The notes beneath the pieces were generated by a model. That model was not told the DNA's origin, ran no database searches, and saw only the letters and a program-made list of their open reading frames with translations. This document shows positions 1 to 8,358 of a stretch of DNA of 64,000 nt, in pieces. Positions within the stretch are counted from its first letter, which is position 1. Each line of letters starts with the position of its first letter. The DNA is from an uncultured Thomasclavelia sp. (GTDB lineage Bacteria; Bacillota_I; Bacilli_A; Erysipelotrichales; Coprobacillaceae): positions 1-64,000 of the forward strand of contig NZ_CALUXO010000054.1 of assembly GCF_944324745.1 (NCBI RefSeq). The letters run 5' to 3'. Made by a program: the position numbers and the translations under genes.

Positions 1-586
1 ATAATAATGGCAAAATTATAATCAAACAACTGATAATCATACTTACTAAACATTTGACAAAACAAATGGTATAAAGATGATAATTTAAAGTCAGAAGATA
101 ATGATCGGTCTTTAGTTGTTTTTCATATATTAACACATTTAAACTGATGATGATAATAAAAGGAACGATCAGATATTTGATCAAATGATTATAAACATCA
201 TAAATAAACAAAGCACCATTATGATCATCAGGATCTAATTGATATTTTAAATGATAATTACGATAATCGATATTGGTTTGATAATCATAATCAAGATCAC
301 TAGGACATCCTTGATTTAAAAGATCAATTTGGTTATATGCCTGATATATTTCAACATAATTATCACTATTAACAATATCTAAATACAAATTTTTAGCTTC
401 CTGTGATAATTGTTGCTCATAAACAACTTGTAAGGCTAATTGTTGCTGCTTTATTACATAATTACGGGGTGATAGATAATCAACAATCAATGCCACCATT
501 AAAATTATCATCATTATGATTAACATCACTAGATAAAGATAATTTTCTTTAGTTTTTATTAATTCAAATTTAATCAATTCTTTCAT
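1..586 (-). CDS. ABC transporter permease, partial (C-terminus beyond window)
   Basis: I read an open frame from the ATG at 586 down to the window edge, about 195 codons without a stop. It starts MKELIKFELIKTKENYLYL, has one N-terminal membrane segment, a long soluble stretch of about 120 residues, then at least two more hydrophobic segments. This layout is that of ABC-2 exporter permeases. Its ATG overlaps the TGA of the upstream permease (ATGA, 4 bases), so the two are translationally coupled and probably form a heteromeric permease with the ATPase at 1604-2302. The substrate is unknown, and the 3' end lies outside the window. Confidence 0.8.
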   Translation of the reverse strand, partial: MKELIKFELIKTKENYLYLVMLIIMMIILMVALIVDYLSPRNYVIKQQQLALQVVYEQQLSQEAKNLYLDIVNSDNYVEIYQAYNQIDLLNQGCPSDLDYDYQTNIDYRNYHLKYQLDPDDHNGALFIYDVYNHLIKYLIVPFIIIISLNVLIYEKQLKTDHYLLTLNYHLYTICFVKCLVSMIISCLIIILPLL

Positions 587-1623
587 ATTTTAAAATACCG
601 CCATCGACCAACAATCACCGAAACTATTATCAATAATAAACAATATGATCCATAACCAAACCAGCCATCCCCATAAGTAACAAGTGCATGACCATTATCA
701 AAAACCAATGGAATAATATGACTATAAAATAAATAATCCAACTGATAAAAATAAACCACTGGAACTAAAGCAATAACAAAACTAATAGTAACTGAAATCC
801 ATCTATCTTTAAATAAGCTTACTAGCAATAGTGAAATCAATGTATATACTCCAATATTTAACATGGTCCCTAAAGTAACTAAAATCAAATACTGCCAAAA
901 ACTAATCAAGATATGAGGCTGTTCAAAAATAAAGAGATGATTAGTCACGATTGGATAATTTAAATCACCATTACCACCTAAATAAAGACCAATAATAAAA
1001 CTGAAAATAACGATCAAAAAAATAATAAAATTATTTGCTGCAAATGAAGCTATTACTTTACCAGCTATTATTTGCTTTTTTTCATATGGCAAAGTCATTA
1101 AATAATTGTAAGTTGCCGGTTTGATATGCAAGATTGAATTACTAACTAATAGTGTTATTATTGGTAAGATAAACACTAAAACCTTAGAAAACGTCAGATA
1201 ACAGCTGCTAACACTATTGACACTACTTAAATAATCATAAGTATAATCTACCATATTCAATGTTTTTATCTGATGATCTAAAAGATATTGATTAAAATCA
1301 ATTTGATTTAAAACATACTGTTTAGTTTCGATAATAAGATTAGACTGATAGTAATATCTATCTAAACTTAATTTATTCATTAAATACTCATCACTATCGT
1401 CATTATCAATTGCTTCAGCAATATTCATACTTATTTGCTTAACCAACTCATCACTTTGAGGATAGTTTCGATAAAAATCACTAACTATCTTCCTGGTAAC
1501 CAAATCAGTTTGATAATAGATATTATTTATCATAAAAAAATTAACGAAACATCCAAACAAAATCAAACCGATAATAATTCGTCTTTGCTGGTAAATAAAA
1601 AATCTAATCAATCTTAACATCAT
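583..1623 (-). CDS. ABC-2 type exporter permease
   Basis: This 346-residue membrane protein has an N-terminal transmembrane segment at about residues 12-32, a long extracytoplasmic region (about 35-140), and five or so membrane segments after residue 145. That is the usual ABC-2 permease topology. It starts at 1623 behind AGGTGAT; a second ATG follows at 1620. The start lies inside the 3' end of the ATPase gene (20-base overlap) and its stop overlaps the next permease. The three genes form one export unit. The cargo cannot be read from sequence; a small secreted protein gene lies just upstream at 2390-2697. Confidence 0.85.
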   Translation of the reverse strand: MMLRLIRFFIYQQRRIIIGLILFGCFVNFFMINNIYYQTDLVTRKIVSDFYRNYPQSDELVKQISMNIAEAIDNDDSDEYLMNKLSLDRYYYQSNLIIETKQYVLNQIDFNQYLLDHQIKTLNMVDYTYDYLSSVNSVSSCYLTFSKVLVFILPIITLLVSNSILHIKPATYNYLMTLPYEKKQIIAGKVIASFAANNFIIFLIVIFSFIIGLYLGGNGDLNYPIVTNHLFIFEQPHILISFWQYLILVTLGTMLNIGVYTLISLLLVSLFKDRWISVTISFVIALVPVVYFYQLDYLFYSHIIPLVFDNGHALVTYGDGWFGYGSYCLLLIIVSVIVGRWRYFKI

Positions 1624-2302
1624 TTATCACCTGATTGTATATTTCTTCTAGATTTAGATTATGATCATTTAAAAACTCACCAACGATTTTACCCTCTTTA
1701 ATCAATAAAAAACGATCTGCCAAAGTCTCTAATTCCTTTAATAAATGGCTGGAAATCAAAATTGCTCGCCCCTGCTTTTTTTCAAATAAAAGTTGTTTTC
1801 TAAACTTCATGACATGATCAAAATCTAATCCATTAGTAGGTTCATCAAGTAAATATAATAATGGTTGATTCATAAAACAAATAGCCAATGCTAATTCTTG
1901 TTTCATCCCAATAGATAAATGAGAAATTTTACTAGTAAGATCATAATCAAGATAATCATAAGCAATTTTATAACTATTTTGGTCCAAAGAACGTAGTCGG
2001 GCATTTATTTCGATCATTTTAGAAGCAGTAAATTTAGGATAAAGCGAAGGACCCTCAATCAACACGCTCATGTTGGCTAAACATTCTTTTCGATTATTTG
2101 TTATATCTAGGTTACAGACAGCTATATTACCACTATCAATTGAAACTAGCTGACAAATTGATTTCATCAAAGTACTTTTACCACTACCATTAGGACCTAA
2201 CAGACCGACTATTTCATGATCATTTATCGTAAAGCTTATATTATTTAAAACCGATTTATTATGATAACTTTTTGATAAGTTATTAACTTTTAGTATCTCC
2301 AT
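1604..2302 (-). CDS. ABC transporter ATP-binding protein
   Basis: This is a 232-residue ATPase of the drug/bacteriocin exporter type. The Walker A is GPNGSGKST near residue 35, the signature is LSIGMKQE and the Walker B ends LLYLLDEPT. I chose the ATG at 2302 (MEILKVNNLSKSY) because AGGG sits seven bases upstream and the ABC fold begins there. An in-frame ATG at 2326 lacks a good site. It should power the two permeases that follow on the same strand. The motifs are intact, so it is expected to be active. Confidence 0.9.
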   Translation of the reverse strand: MEILKVNNLSKSYHNKSVLNNISFTINDHEIVGLLGPNGSGKSTLMKSICQLVSIDSGNIAVCNLDITNNRKECLANMSVLIEGPSLYPKFTASKMIEINARLRSLDQNSYKIAYDYLDYDLTSKISHLSIGMKQELALAICFMNQPLLYLLDEPTNGLDFDHVMKFRKQLLFEKKQGRAILISSHLLKELETLADRFLLIKEGKIVGEFLNDHNLNLEEIYNQVINDVKID

Positions 2303-2389
2303 AATTATCCCTCGTATCATATTCAATTTTATAGATTTTAATTATTTTTAATCATTATTTCATAAAGAGGAAATCGATAATAAAATCTA

Positions 2390-2697
2390 TTAATTTAATG
2401 TATATTTATATACATACCTTCTTCTAATATATCCTTTTAGAGTATCTTCTAAAGTACTTACAACGCTTTCTTCTATTGTGTAACTATAGGTTCTATTAAA
2501 AGTAATCGTTTTATAAACAAAATTTTCATCATAAAGTTTTACATAGGGACTTTTATTATAAACTGTTTCATAACTGCTGATAACTTGTTCAATATATCCT
2601 TTAGGTTCAATTACAATATCAGATTTAGCGTATATTTTTGATGTTGGCAAAATAGTACAAACTAAGTATTATTAAAACTAAAGCAAACTTTTTTCAT
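2390..2697 (-). pseudogene. small exported protein gene, apparently broken by two 1-base insertions
   Basis: AGGTGA lies six bases before an ATG at 2697, but that frame stops after 11 codons. The +1 frame encodes a textbook signal sequence (KKFALVLIILSLYYFAN). The third frame runs open from about 2672 to the TAA at 2390 with 80-odd residues of hydrophilic protein (PTSKIYAKSDIVIEPKGY and on). Removing one A from the A6 run after the ATG and one T from the TTTT run near 2650 restores a 101-residue secreted protein: MKKFALVLIILSLYYL, then a short stretch ending in IYA before KSD. The mature part resembles nothing I know. It may instead be a sequencing error, or translated from the TTG at 2650. 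It leads the ABC exporter operon. Confidence 0.55.
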
Positions 2698-2730
2698 TTT
2701 TAATTTCACCTTTTAAACTACTGAAATTAT

Positions 2731-2758
2731 CGTTTCCCCTTTTACGTTTCCCCTTTTA
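2731..2758. repeat. 14-bp perfect tandem repeat in operon leader
   Basis: CGTTTCCCCTTTTA occurs twice head to tail (2731-2744 and 2745-2758). On the minus strand this reads TAAAAGGGGAAACG twice, within the predicted leader RNA between the promoter at 2802-2830 and the ribosome binding site near 2705. Its role is unknown. Confidence 0.75.
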
Positions 2759-2801
2759 ATTTTTAAATAAATACTAGCAGCCACCCTTTATTTCTAAAAC
2801 A

Positions 2802-2830
2802 ATTATAACAAATGTACTTTATTTTGTAAA
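2802..2830 (-). promoter_or_regulatory. promoter of exported protein/ABC exporter operon
   Basis: Read on the minus strand, TTTACA (2825-2830) and TATAAT (2802-2807) are 17 bases apart. The -35 lies inside the palindrome at 2811-2837. Confidence 0.65.
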
Positions 2831-2837
2831 GTACATT
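2811..2837. promoter_or_regulatory. perfect 11-bp inverted repeat, probable operator between divergent promoters
   Basis: Arms AATGTACTTTA and TAAAGTACATT are perfectly complementary with a 5-base spacer. The repeat covers the -35 boxes of both the minus promoter (2802-2830) and the plus promoter (2824-2852). The most likely ligand is the winged-helix protein encoded at 3554-3847; this is inference. Confidence 0.65.
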
Positions 2838-2852
2838 AAAAACTTGTATTAT
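2824..2852 (+). promoter_or_regulatory. promoter of membrane protein/regulator pair
   Basis: TTGTAA (2824-2829) and TATTAT (2847-2852) are 17 bases apart, about 38 bases before the ATG at 2890. The -35 overlaps the palindrome at 2811-2837. Confidence 0.55.
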
Positions 2853-2889
2853 GTAGCTGTTTTTGTTATGATGTCTTAGAGGTGATTAC

Positions 2890-3579
2890 ATGAAAGAAGA
2901 TCAATATACTGATTTAAATACTATCGAAAGTTATATTGAAGATGCAAATTATAGTATTAGAAAAAAACCAATTACTAATATCTATCATGCAGTTATGATT
3001 TGGTCGCTATTTATCTTTATTGGACAAATTACGGATTTTTTGATTACTTTATATCGTAATCATTACTGGCTTTATCCAAGTTTAACATATACGATTATTC
3101 AAGATGGTTTATGGATCGTAATAAATATCATTGCTGCTACGAGCTATTTTATTTATCTTCGGAAAAAGGACATTTCGCTTCGAGAACGGCATTTTCTTGC
3201 TTACTGGTCGCTAATAGTAATCTTAATTGCTTTAGTTAATATTGTTCCTTTATTTATCGGTTATGTTAATCCTCAATTCATCATTGATAACTCGAGCCAT
3301 ATTCCCTATAATTGGCTGATTTATACATTGGGGATTTTAATTATTTGTATCTATCGTCAAAATAAATTGTTATTATTTAGTGTAATTGTTAACTTAATTT
3401 TAATTGGATTTGTAGCTGGTATTTTGATTATAACTTATCTAGGAAATTATCGTTATTTAACTACTTTTTACTTTTCAAACATTTTTGAAATAGTTTGTAG
3501 CTATTATCTTTGGGGTTTATATATCTTGGCTTTTATGATTATAATATACTGGAGTGGTAAAAATATATCAGAGTTTTAA
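2890..3579 (+). CDS. polytopic membrane protein of unknown function
   Basis: This is a 229-residue protein with about six predicted transmembrane segments (roughly residues 33-55, 65-88, 100-122, 140-158, 163-188 and 200-222). A charged N-terminal stretch of about 30 residues precedes them. AGAGGTG precedes the start. I recognise no family motif. The end overlaps the start of the winged-helix regulator by 26 bases, a pairing often seen where a small repressor controls its neighbour. It may act with, or sense the same signal as, the divergent ABC exporter. Confidence 0.7.
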   Translation: MKEDQYTDLNTIESYIEDANYSIRKKPITNIYHAVMIWSLFIFIGQITDFLITLYRNHYWLYPSLTYTIIQDGLWIVINIIAATSYFIYLRKKDISLRERHFLAYWSLIVILIALVNIVPLFIGYVNPQFIIDNSSHIPYNWLIYTLGILIICIYRQNKLLLFSVIVNLILIGFVAGILIITYLGNYRYLTTFYFSNIFEIVCSYYLWGLYILAFMIIIYWSGKNISEF

Positions 3580-3847
3580 TGATATTCCTTCAATTTTTGA
3601 ATCAAAGTTAAGAATCCAGCTTTTATCCTACTTACATGTTGCTCCATTTACTTTTTCTAAACTGAAAAAAATGTGTAATTATTCTGATGGAAAAATAGTT
3701 GGTCAACTAAACGTCTTAATTAAAGAAGGATATATAACGCAAAAGAAAGAAATAGTCAATAATAAACCTCAAAGTACCTACACCATCAGTGAATTTGGCA
3801 ATCAACAATTTATTGATTATATTGAATTTATAAAAAAATTAAAGTAG
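3554..3847 (+). CDS. winged-helix transcriptional regulator (HTH_34/PF13601 type)
   Basis: This 97-residue protein is a single winged helix-turn-helix. The segment ESKLRIQLLSYLHVAPFTF, the recognition helix region SDGKIVGQLNVLIKEGYI and the wing ending STYTISEFGNQQF match the PF13601 family of one-domain regulators. The only usable start is the GTG at 3554, inside the preceding gene, so expression is probably coupled. No effector domain is present. It is the natural candidate to bind the palindrome at 2811-2837 and control both divergent units. Confidence 0.8.
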   Translation: MVKIYQSFNDIPSIFESKLRIQLLSYLHVAPFTFSKLKKMCNYSDGKIVGQLNVLIKEGYITQKKEIVNNKPQSTYTISEFGNQQFIDYIEFIKKLK

Positions 3848-3883
3848 AATCCTTTAAAGCATTAAAAACAGCAACTTAAAAAC

Positions 3884-3932
3884 AAGAGATTTCAAAATGA
3901 TCATAAATAGATCATTATAGAAATCTCTTTTT
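3884..3932 (+). terminator. intrinsic terminator after regulator
   Basis: Arms AAGAGATTTC (3884-3893) and GAAATCTCTT (3920-3929) pair perfectly, an inner ATGATC/GATCAT pair extends the stem, and five T follow. Confidence 0.8.
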
Positions 3933-4000
3933 AATCGATAATCAAAACATCAGATTTTTATTACGTTTACTCTACTAAATAATCATCTAATTTAAAAATA

Positions 4001-4024
4001 AAGAAAGACCTTGAATAAAGGTCT
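4001..4024 (-). terminator. terminator of ccpA
   Basis: On the minus strand AGACCTT and AAGGTCT (4018-4024 and 4006-4012) form a stem, then TTCTTTATTTTT follows. The hairpin overlaps the ccpA stop codon. Confidence 0.7.
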
Positions 4025-5027
4025 ATTCTTTAGTCGAATCACGTTTAATAAACATATGTTGAACCGCAATTTCTTTAGATTCAATTTTTTCATCTTGTAG
4101 AAATTTTGTAAGTAAGCGAACTGCAAGCGCTCCCATGTCGTAGACAGGAACATTTAATGACGATAATGTTGGTTTACACATGATAGAATAACTAGTATTC
4201 AACATCCCAACAACTTCCATTTCATCAGGGATCTTAATTCCATTTTCTTGAGCAGCATTAATTACTGCTACCCCATCTTTATCATAACCACAGAAAACCA
4301 GATCATGTTTATGGGTTTTAAAATATTCGATAAAATTTGGATAAGTGTTTTCATAATGACTTGAACTAGTCAAAATTTGATCTGTAGTAAATTCTTTATT
4401 GTATTTTTTATATGTTTCCTTGATTCCTTCAATAATCTCATCACTTTTAATTAAGTTTTGTTTTGGCAAAATATAAATGATGTCATCCTTTCCGGCAGCT
4501 AGATACCGATCAACAATTTCTTCGGCTGCCTTTTTAACATCAATATAAATAGATCCGATATTTTTACCAGATATTTTTTTACCAATAACTACAATCGGTA
4601 AACCATATTTTTTTATCGATTCAATTGTTTCATCTAGGTTATCATTATTAAAAAGAACCACACCATCTACTCGAGATTTTACTAATCTTTCCGTTACATC
4701 AGCAACAGTATTTTCATCACCGATATCATCAGTAGTATACATATTAATATTGTAATCTAGATGTCGTCCGGTATCACCTATTCCACCAATCATATCTTTA
4801 ACATGCGCAAATAATGATTGTGGAAAAACAATTGCAATTGTGGTTGTTTTGCTTGTTGCCAGTCCTCTAGCAATATCATTAGGTTTGAAATCCAAGCGTT
4901 CAATTACATCCAAGACTTTTTGTTTTGTTTTTTCTCGAACAACATTAGATCCATTAATTACCCGAGAAACGGTTGCAAGAGAAACACCAGCTTCTCTTGC
5001 AACATCGTAAATCGTTACTTTTTTCAT
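4023..5027 (-). CDS. ccpA: LacI-family transcriptional regulator, probable catabolite control protein CcpA
   Basis: This 334-residue protein begins with a LacI DNA-binding headpiece (TIYDVAREAGVSLATVSRVI, hinge near residues 45-60), followed by a periplasmic-binding-like core to the C-terminus. The headpiece is very close to CcpA, which with Ser46-phosphorylated HPr binds cre sites to control carbon metabolism. The upstream genes ytxH, ytxG and murC are the same neighbours as in Bacillus, which supports the name. Start and upstream stop overlap as TAATG. A matching cre sequence lies before pfk at 46312-46325. The core domain is divergent, so another sugar regulator is possible. Confidence 0.8.
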   Translation of the reverse strand: MKKVTIYDVAREAGVSLATVSRVINGSNVVREKTKQKVLDVIERLDFKPNDIARGLATSKTTTIAIVFPQSLFAHVKDMIGGIGDTGRHLDYNINMYTTDDIGDENTVADVTERLVKSRVDGVVLFNNDNLDETIESIKKYGLPIVVIGKKISGKNIGSIYIDVKKAAEEIVDRYLAAGKDDIIYILPKQNLIKSDEIIEGIKETYKKYNKEFTTDQILTSSSHYENTYPNFIEYFKTHKHDLVFCGYDKDGVAVINAAQENGIKIPDEMEVVGMLNTSYSIMCKPTLSSLNVPVYDMGALAVRLLTKFLQDEKIESKEIAVQHMFIKRDSTKE

Positions 5028-5503
5028 TAGTCTTTTAAATCTTCAATGATAACATCGATTTCATCTTCAATGTCATCCATCGCTTCATCAAATTCATCTA
5101 ATACATCAACATCTTCGTCTTGAATCTTCGTCTTGATTTCTTTTAATTTAGTGGTTACATCATTACCTACTTTAGCAACAGATTCTTTTAAATTTGCATA
5201 TTCTTCACTAGATTTAACTGAAGCAGCTAATTCTTCTAATTTATTTTTTACTTCATTAACTTTATTTCCAGCATTTTGTTTAAATTCATCTGCATCAAAT
5301 TCATCAATAGCTAATTTGATATCATCAATAGTTTTATTAATTAAAGCCTGAATATCTTCTTTAGTGACATTTTGAGCTTTATCATAAATATCTTTAGATT
5401 TTTCTTTAATATCCTTTCTTAACTCACTACCTTTTTTTGGAGCAACTAACATCCCAATTACAGCTCCAATACCAATTCCTGCAACTAATTTTCCTAATTT
5501 CAT
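5027..5503 (-). CDS. ytxH: YtxH-domain membrane-anchored protein
   Basis: This 158-residue protein has a glycine-rich membrane-associated N-terminus (KLVAGIGIGAVIGMLVAPKKGSELR), the hallmark of YtxH. A long, acidic, helical and probably coiled-coil tail (about residues 30-158) ends in a run rich in Asp and Glu. YtxH proteins are linked to general stress in Bacillus. It lies between ytxG and ccpA, overlapping the ccpA start by one base. The tail is longer than in many homologues. Confidence 0.85.
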   Translation of the reverse strand: MKLGKLVAGIGIGAVIGMLVAPKKGSELRKDIKEKSKDIYDKAQNVTKEDIQALINKTIDDIKLAIDEFDADEFKQNAGNKVNEVKNKLEELAASVKSSEEYANLKESVAKVGNDVTTKLKEIKTKIQDEDVDVLDEFDEAMDDIEDEIDVIIEDLKD

Positions 5504-5519
5504 TTTTTAAATCACCTTT

Positions 5520-5810
5520 CTAAAATAATTTTCTAAAGAATCTAATAATCATGCCTAATGGACTAAATTTTGGACGCTCTGGATCAAAGAAACTAGCAAT
5601 AGTTTCTACCGGTACATTTAATAAATCAAGCTTATAATTAATGTCATCCATAACTTTTTCAGCTTTATTTATCGTACTTTGAGCCATTTCAACTGTATCA
5701 CCAACCTGCTTAACAGTTGTCGCAGAACGCAATAATAAAATACCAAGCGTAACTAATGCAAATGCCCCGGCTAAAATCAAAACACAATAACATATATCGA
5801 TTGCAGTCAT
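5520..5810 (-). CDS. ytxG: DUF948 (YtxG-like) membrane protein
   Basis: This 96-residue protein has one N-terminal transmembrane helix (about residues 5-27) followed by an amphipathic helical region (VKQVGDTVEMAQSTINKAEKV), as in DUF948/YtxG. It sits 16 bases upstream of ytxH and 49 bases downstream of murC, as in Bacillus. A TATAAT-like -10 (minus strand, 5837-5842) lies just upstream, so ytxG-ytxH-ccpA may have their own promoter. Function is unknown beyond the conserved linkage. Confidence 0.8.
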   Translation of the reverse strand: MTAIDICYCVLILAGAFALVTLGILLLRSATTVKQVGDTVEMAQSTINKAEKVMDDINYKLDLLNVPVETIASFFDPERPKFSPLGMIIRFFRKLF

Positions 5811-5858
5811 AGCATTACCTCAACTTTCTACCACCAATTATACCACAATTCTATATAC

Positions 5859-7169
5859 TTACATAGATTTTTTTATGGTAATAACTTTTTCTTCTAATTT
5901 ATAAATATCCTTACTAGACATGAATAAGAACACAACATCATCATATTGTGCTAAATCTTTTGCTGCAGCTTCATCTTCACCAATAACTTTTGCTCTTGGT
6001 AAATTTTTGGCAATGTCATAGATATCAATATCGATACCTTCTTCCTTAACAGCATTTTCTGGGAATGGACAAAAATAAGGATAATCGGCTAAATCCATTG
6101 CCTGAGCAAATTCTACAGCAAAACGAGCACCACGAGAATAACGATCAGGTTTAAAAACTGCTACGATCTTTTTACCGGGATAACGTATACGAGTAGCTTC
6201 GATAACATATTTAATTGCGGTTGGATGATGTGCATAATCATCAACATAAATATTATTACCAACTTCAGTTACCGTATAACGTCTTTTAGTTCCTTCAAAA
6301 GTTGCCAGTTTTTCTTGCATAAATTCACTCGTCATTCCTTCTAGATACCCTAGGGTAATAATTCCAAGTGAATTATATAACATATGCATACCATAGTATG
6401 GTAAATTAAAATGACCGAATAATTCTTGATGAATATAAACATCAAATGATAAACCGTCATGATTTTCGATTACATTTACTGCTCTAACATCATTATTGTC
6501 ATTTAACCCAAATCTCATAACTCTTTTTTTAAAATTAATTTTCTTAATATTTGGATCATCACCCCAGACAATCACAGTATCTTTTACCTGATTAGCGAAT
6601 TTTTCAAATGATTCAATATAACGTTCCAAATTTCCAAAATAATCAACATGATCTAATTCAATATTGTTGATAATTGCATATTCAGGATAATAATGTAAAA
6701 AATGATCTTGGAATTCACAAGATTCGGCAATAAAATATTTACTGTCTTTAGTAGCATAGCCAGTTCCATCACCAATTAAACATGTTGTTTTAGCAAAATC
6801 CTTAAATAGATGATAAGCCATTCCTGTAGTTGTCGTTTTTCCATGAGTACCAGCAATACTAATAGAAATAAAGTTCTCCATGAATTTTCCTAAAAATTCA
6901 AAATAACGATAACATGTTACGTTAGGATTAGCCAATGCAGCTTTAACTTCAACATTATCTTCACCAAAAGCGTTACCAATAATAACGGTATAACCATCTT
7001 TAATATTATTAGCATCAAATGAGTAAATTGGAATATTTCGTTTCTTCAATTCATCTTCAATAAAAATATATTTGTCAATATCACTACCACAAACGTCATT
7101 TCCTAATTCGTGTAGAATTTCAGCTAAAGGAGCCATCCCTGATCCTTTAATCCCTATAAAATAATACAT
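5859..7169 (-). CDS. murC: UDP-N-acetylmuramate--L-alanine ligase
   Basis: This cytoplasmic ligase adds L-alanine to UDP-MurNAc using ATP, the first amino-acid step of peptidoglycan synthesis. At 436 residues it has the usual Mur length. The N-terminal Rossmann motif is FIGIKGSGMAPLA, the ATP loop is AGTHGKTTTTGM (about residues 110-121), the central-domain motif is NNIELDHVDYFG and the C-terminal domain carries DDYAHHPTAI. AGGTGAC lies six bases before the ATG. In Bacillus murC also precedes ytxG-ytxH-ccpA. Confidence 0.95.
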   Translation of the reverse strand: MYYFIGIKGSGMAPLAEILHELGNDVCGSDIDKYIFIEDELKKRNIPIYSFDANNIKDGYTVIIGNAFGEDNVEVKAALANPNVTCYRYFEFLGKFMENFISISIAGTHGKTTTTGMAYHLFKDFAKTTCLIGDGTGYATKDSKYFIAESCEFQDHFLHYYPEYAIINNIELDHVDYFGNLERYIESFEKFANQVKDTVIVWGDDPNIKKINFKKRVMRFGLNDNNDVRAVNVIENHDGLSFDVYIHQELFGHFNLPYYGMHMLYNSLGIITLGYLEGMTSEFMQEKLATFEGTKRRYTVTEVGNNIYVDDYAHHPTAIKYVIEATRIRYPGKKIVAVFKPDRYSRGARFAVEFAQAMDLADYPYFCPFPENAVKEEGIDIDIYDIAKNLPRAKVIGEDEAAAKDLAQYDDVVFLFMSSKDIYKLEEKVITIKKSM

Positions 7170-7257
7170 ATATTGTCACCTCACCACTTCATTTTAGCAT
7201 AATTTAGATTAAAAGTATTGTTTGTAATTAAATTTTAATACTTTTTATGATATTAAA

Positions 7258-7286
7258 ATGATTAAAAGCAATATGCTTTTAATCAT
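7258..7286 (-). terminator. terminator-like hairpin after pepQ
   Basis: A 13-bp perfect stem (ATGATTAAAAGCA/TGCTTTTAATCAT, loop ATA) overlaps the pepQ stop codon. The T tract after it is weak. A second AT-rich inverted repeat (AAAAGTATT/AATACTTTT, 7211-7245) lies between it and murC. Confidence 0.5.
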
Positions 7287-8358
7287 TAATAACTACTAGA
7301 TCCTTAGAGTAACTATTTAAAACTTTACAACCATCCTTGGTAACCAAAACCAAATCTTCGATTCTTACTCCAAATTTACCTGGAAGATAAACTCCTGGTT
7401 CAATTGAAAAAGTCATTCCTTCTTTAACTTCTAAATCAAAATTGACTGAGACATCACCATATTCATGAACATCTTTACCAATAAAATGACCTAATCGATG
7501 GTTAAATTCTTTGCCATAACCGGCAGCTGTGATAATATCACGAGCTGTTTTATCAATATCGCATAATCTAACCCCTGGTTTGATTATCGCTTCGGCTGCT
7601 TCATTAGCTTGACGTACTAAATTATAAACTTTTTTAGCTTCATCACTGACTTCCTGATAAAAAACAGTACGAGTCATATCAGAGCAATATCCTTGATAAC
7701 GACATCCCATATCGATGATAACACTATCACCTGGTTTTAAAGAACTGTCATCATTTTCATGATGAGGATTAGCTCCATTGGCTCCAAAAGCAACAATAGC
7801 ATCAAAACTATTTCCTTCCCCACCAAATTGTTTATAAATTTCTTCTAAATGATCAGCAATTTGTTTTTCGGTCAGACCAGTACCAACTAGTTTAATAACT
7901 TCATTCATTGCTAAATCGTTGATTTTACTAGCTTCGATCATTAATTTTTGTTCAGTTTCATCTTTGACCATTCGAACATAATCGACACATTTAGAACCAT
8001 TAACGAATTTTACTACTGGTAATTTGTCCATCAAACTTAATAAGAAATTAGCGCTCCAATGTTTATCAACCCCGACTTTTTTAGCATCACTAATATATTT
8101 AGCCAAAAGCTCGGTTGCATCATCAGTGTCGCTATGCCAAGTGATATCAATTCCTAAATCATCAGCAACGAAAAATAATTTATTGAAAAAAAGCTGATGG
8201 TTACCTTGACTAGATAAAACTAAAACATACATTCTTTCACCAGGATGATTAACATAATCAATTAAATAATCGATTGAAGAAGGTTCACTGATAATCAAAT
8301 AGTCTAAACCTTCTTTTTGCATATTAGCGACAACATTAGCAATTCTTTGCTTATTCAT
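7279..8358 (-). CDS. pepQ: M24 family aminopeptidase, Xaa-Pro dipeptidase type
   Basis: This 359-residue enzyme has the creatinase-like N-terminal domain (about 1-130) and the pita-bread M24 metallopeptidase domain. The five metal ligands are visible: the two Asp in VIIDMGCRYQGYCSDMT, His in LGHFIGKDVHEYG, Glu in SIEPGVY and Glu in VRIEDLV. It should cleave dipeptides or peptides with proline at the second position, in the cytoplasm. It overlaps aspS by eight bases and ends the hisS-aspS transcript at a hairpin. Dipeptidase versus aminopeptidase activity cannot be told from sequence. Confidence 0.88.
   Translation of the reverse strand: MNKQRIANVVANMQKEGLDYLIISEPSSIDYLIDYVNHPGERMYVLVLSSQGNHQLFFNKLFFVADDLGIDITWHSDTDDATELLAKYISDAKKVGVDKHWSANFLLSLMDKLPVVKFVNGSKCVDYVRMVKDETEQKLMIEASKINDLAMNEVIKLVGTGLTEKQIADHLEEIYKQFGGEGNSFDAIVAFGANGANPHHENDDSSLKPGDSVIIDMGCRYQGYCSDMTRTVFYQEVSDEAKKVYNLVRQANEAAEAIIKPGVRLCDIDKTARDIITAAGYGKEFNHRLGHFIGKDVHEYGDVSVNFDLEVKEGMTFSIEPGVYLPGKFGVRIEDLVLVTKDGCKVLNSYSKDLVVIND

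Noticed and set aside
2398-2415. Palindrome ATGTATATTTATATACAT at the end of the exported-protein gene
   Set aside because: It is composed almost only of A and T, has no T tract as a terminator would, and falls within coding sequence.
7211-7245. AAAAGTATT/AATACTTTT inverted repeat between pepQ and murC as a riboswitch or operator
   Set aside because: It is AT-only in its arms apart from one G/C pair and has a 17-base loop. It may be part of the nearby terminator region, and no riboswitch core is visible.
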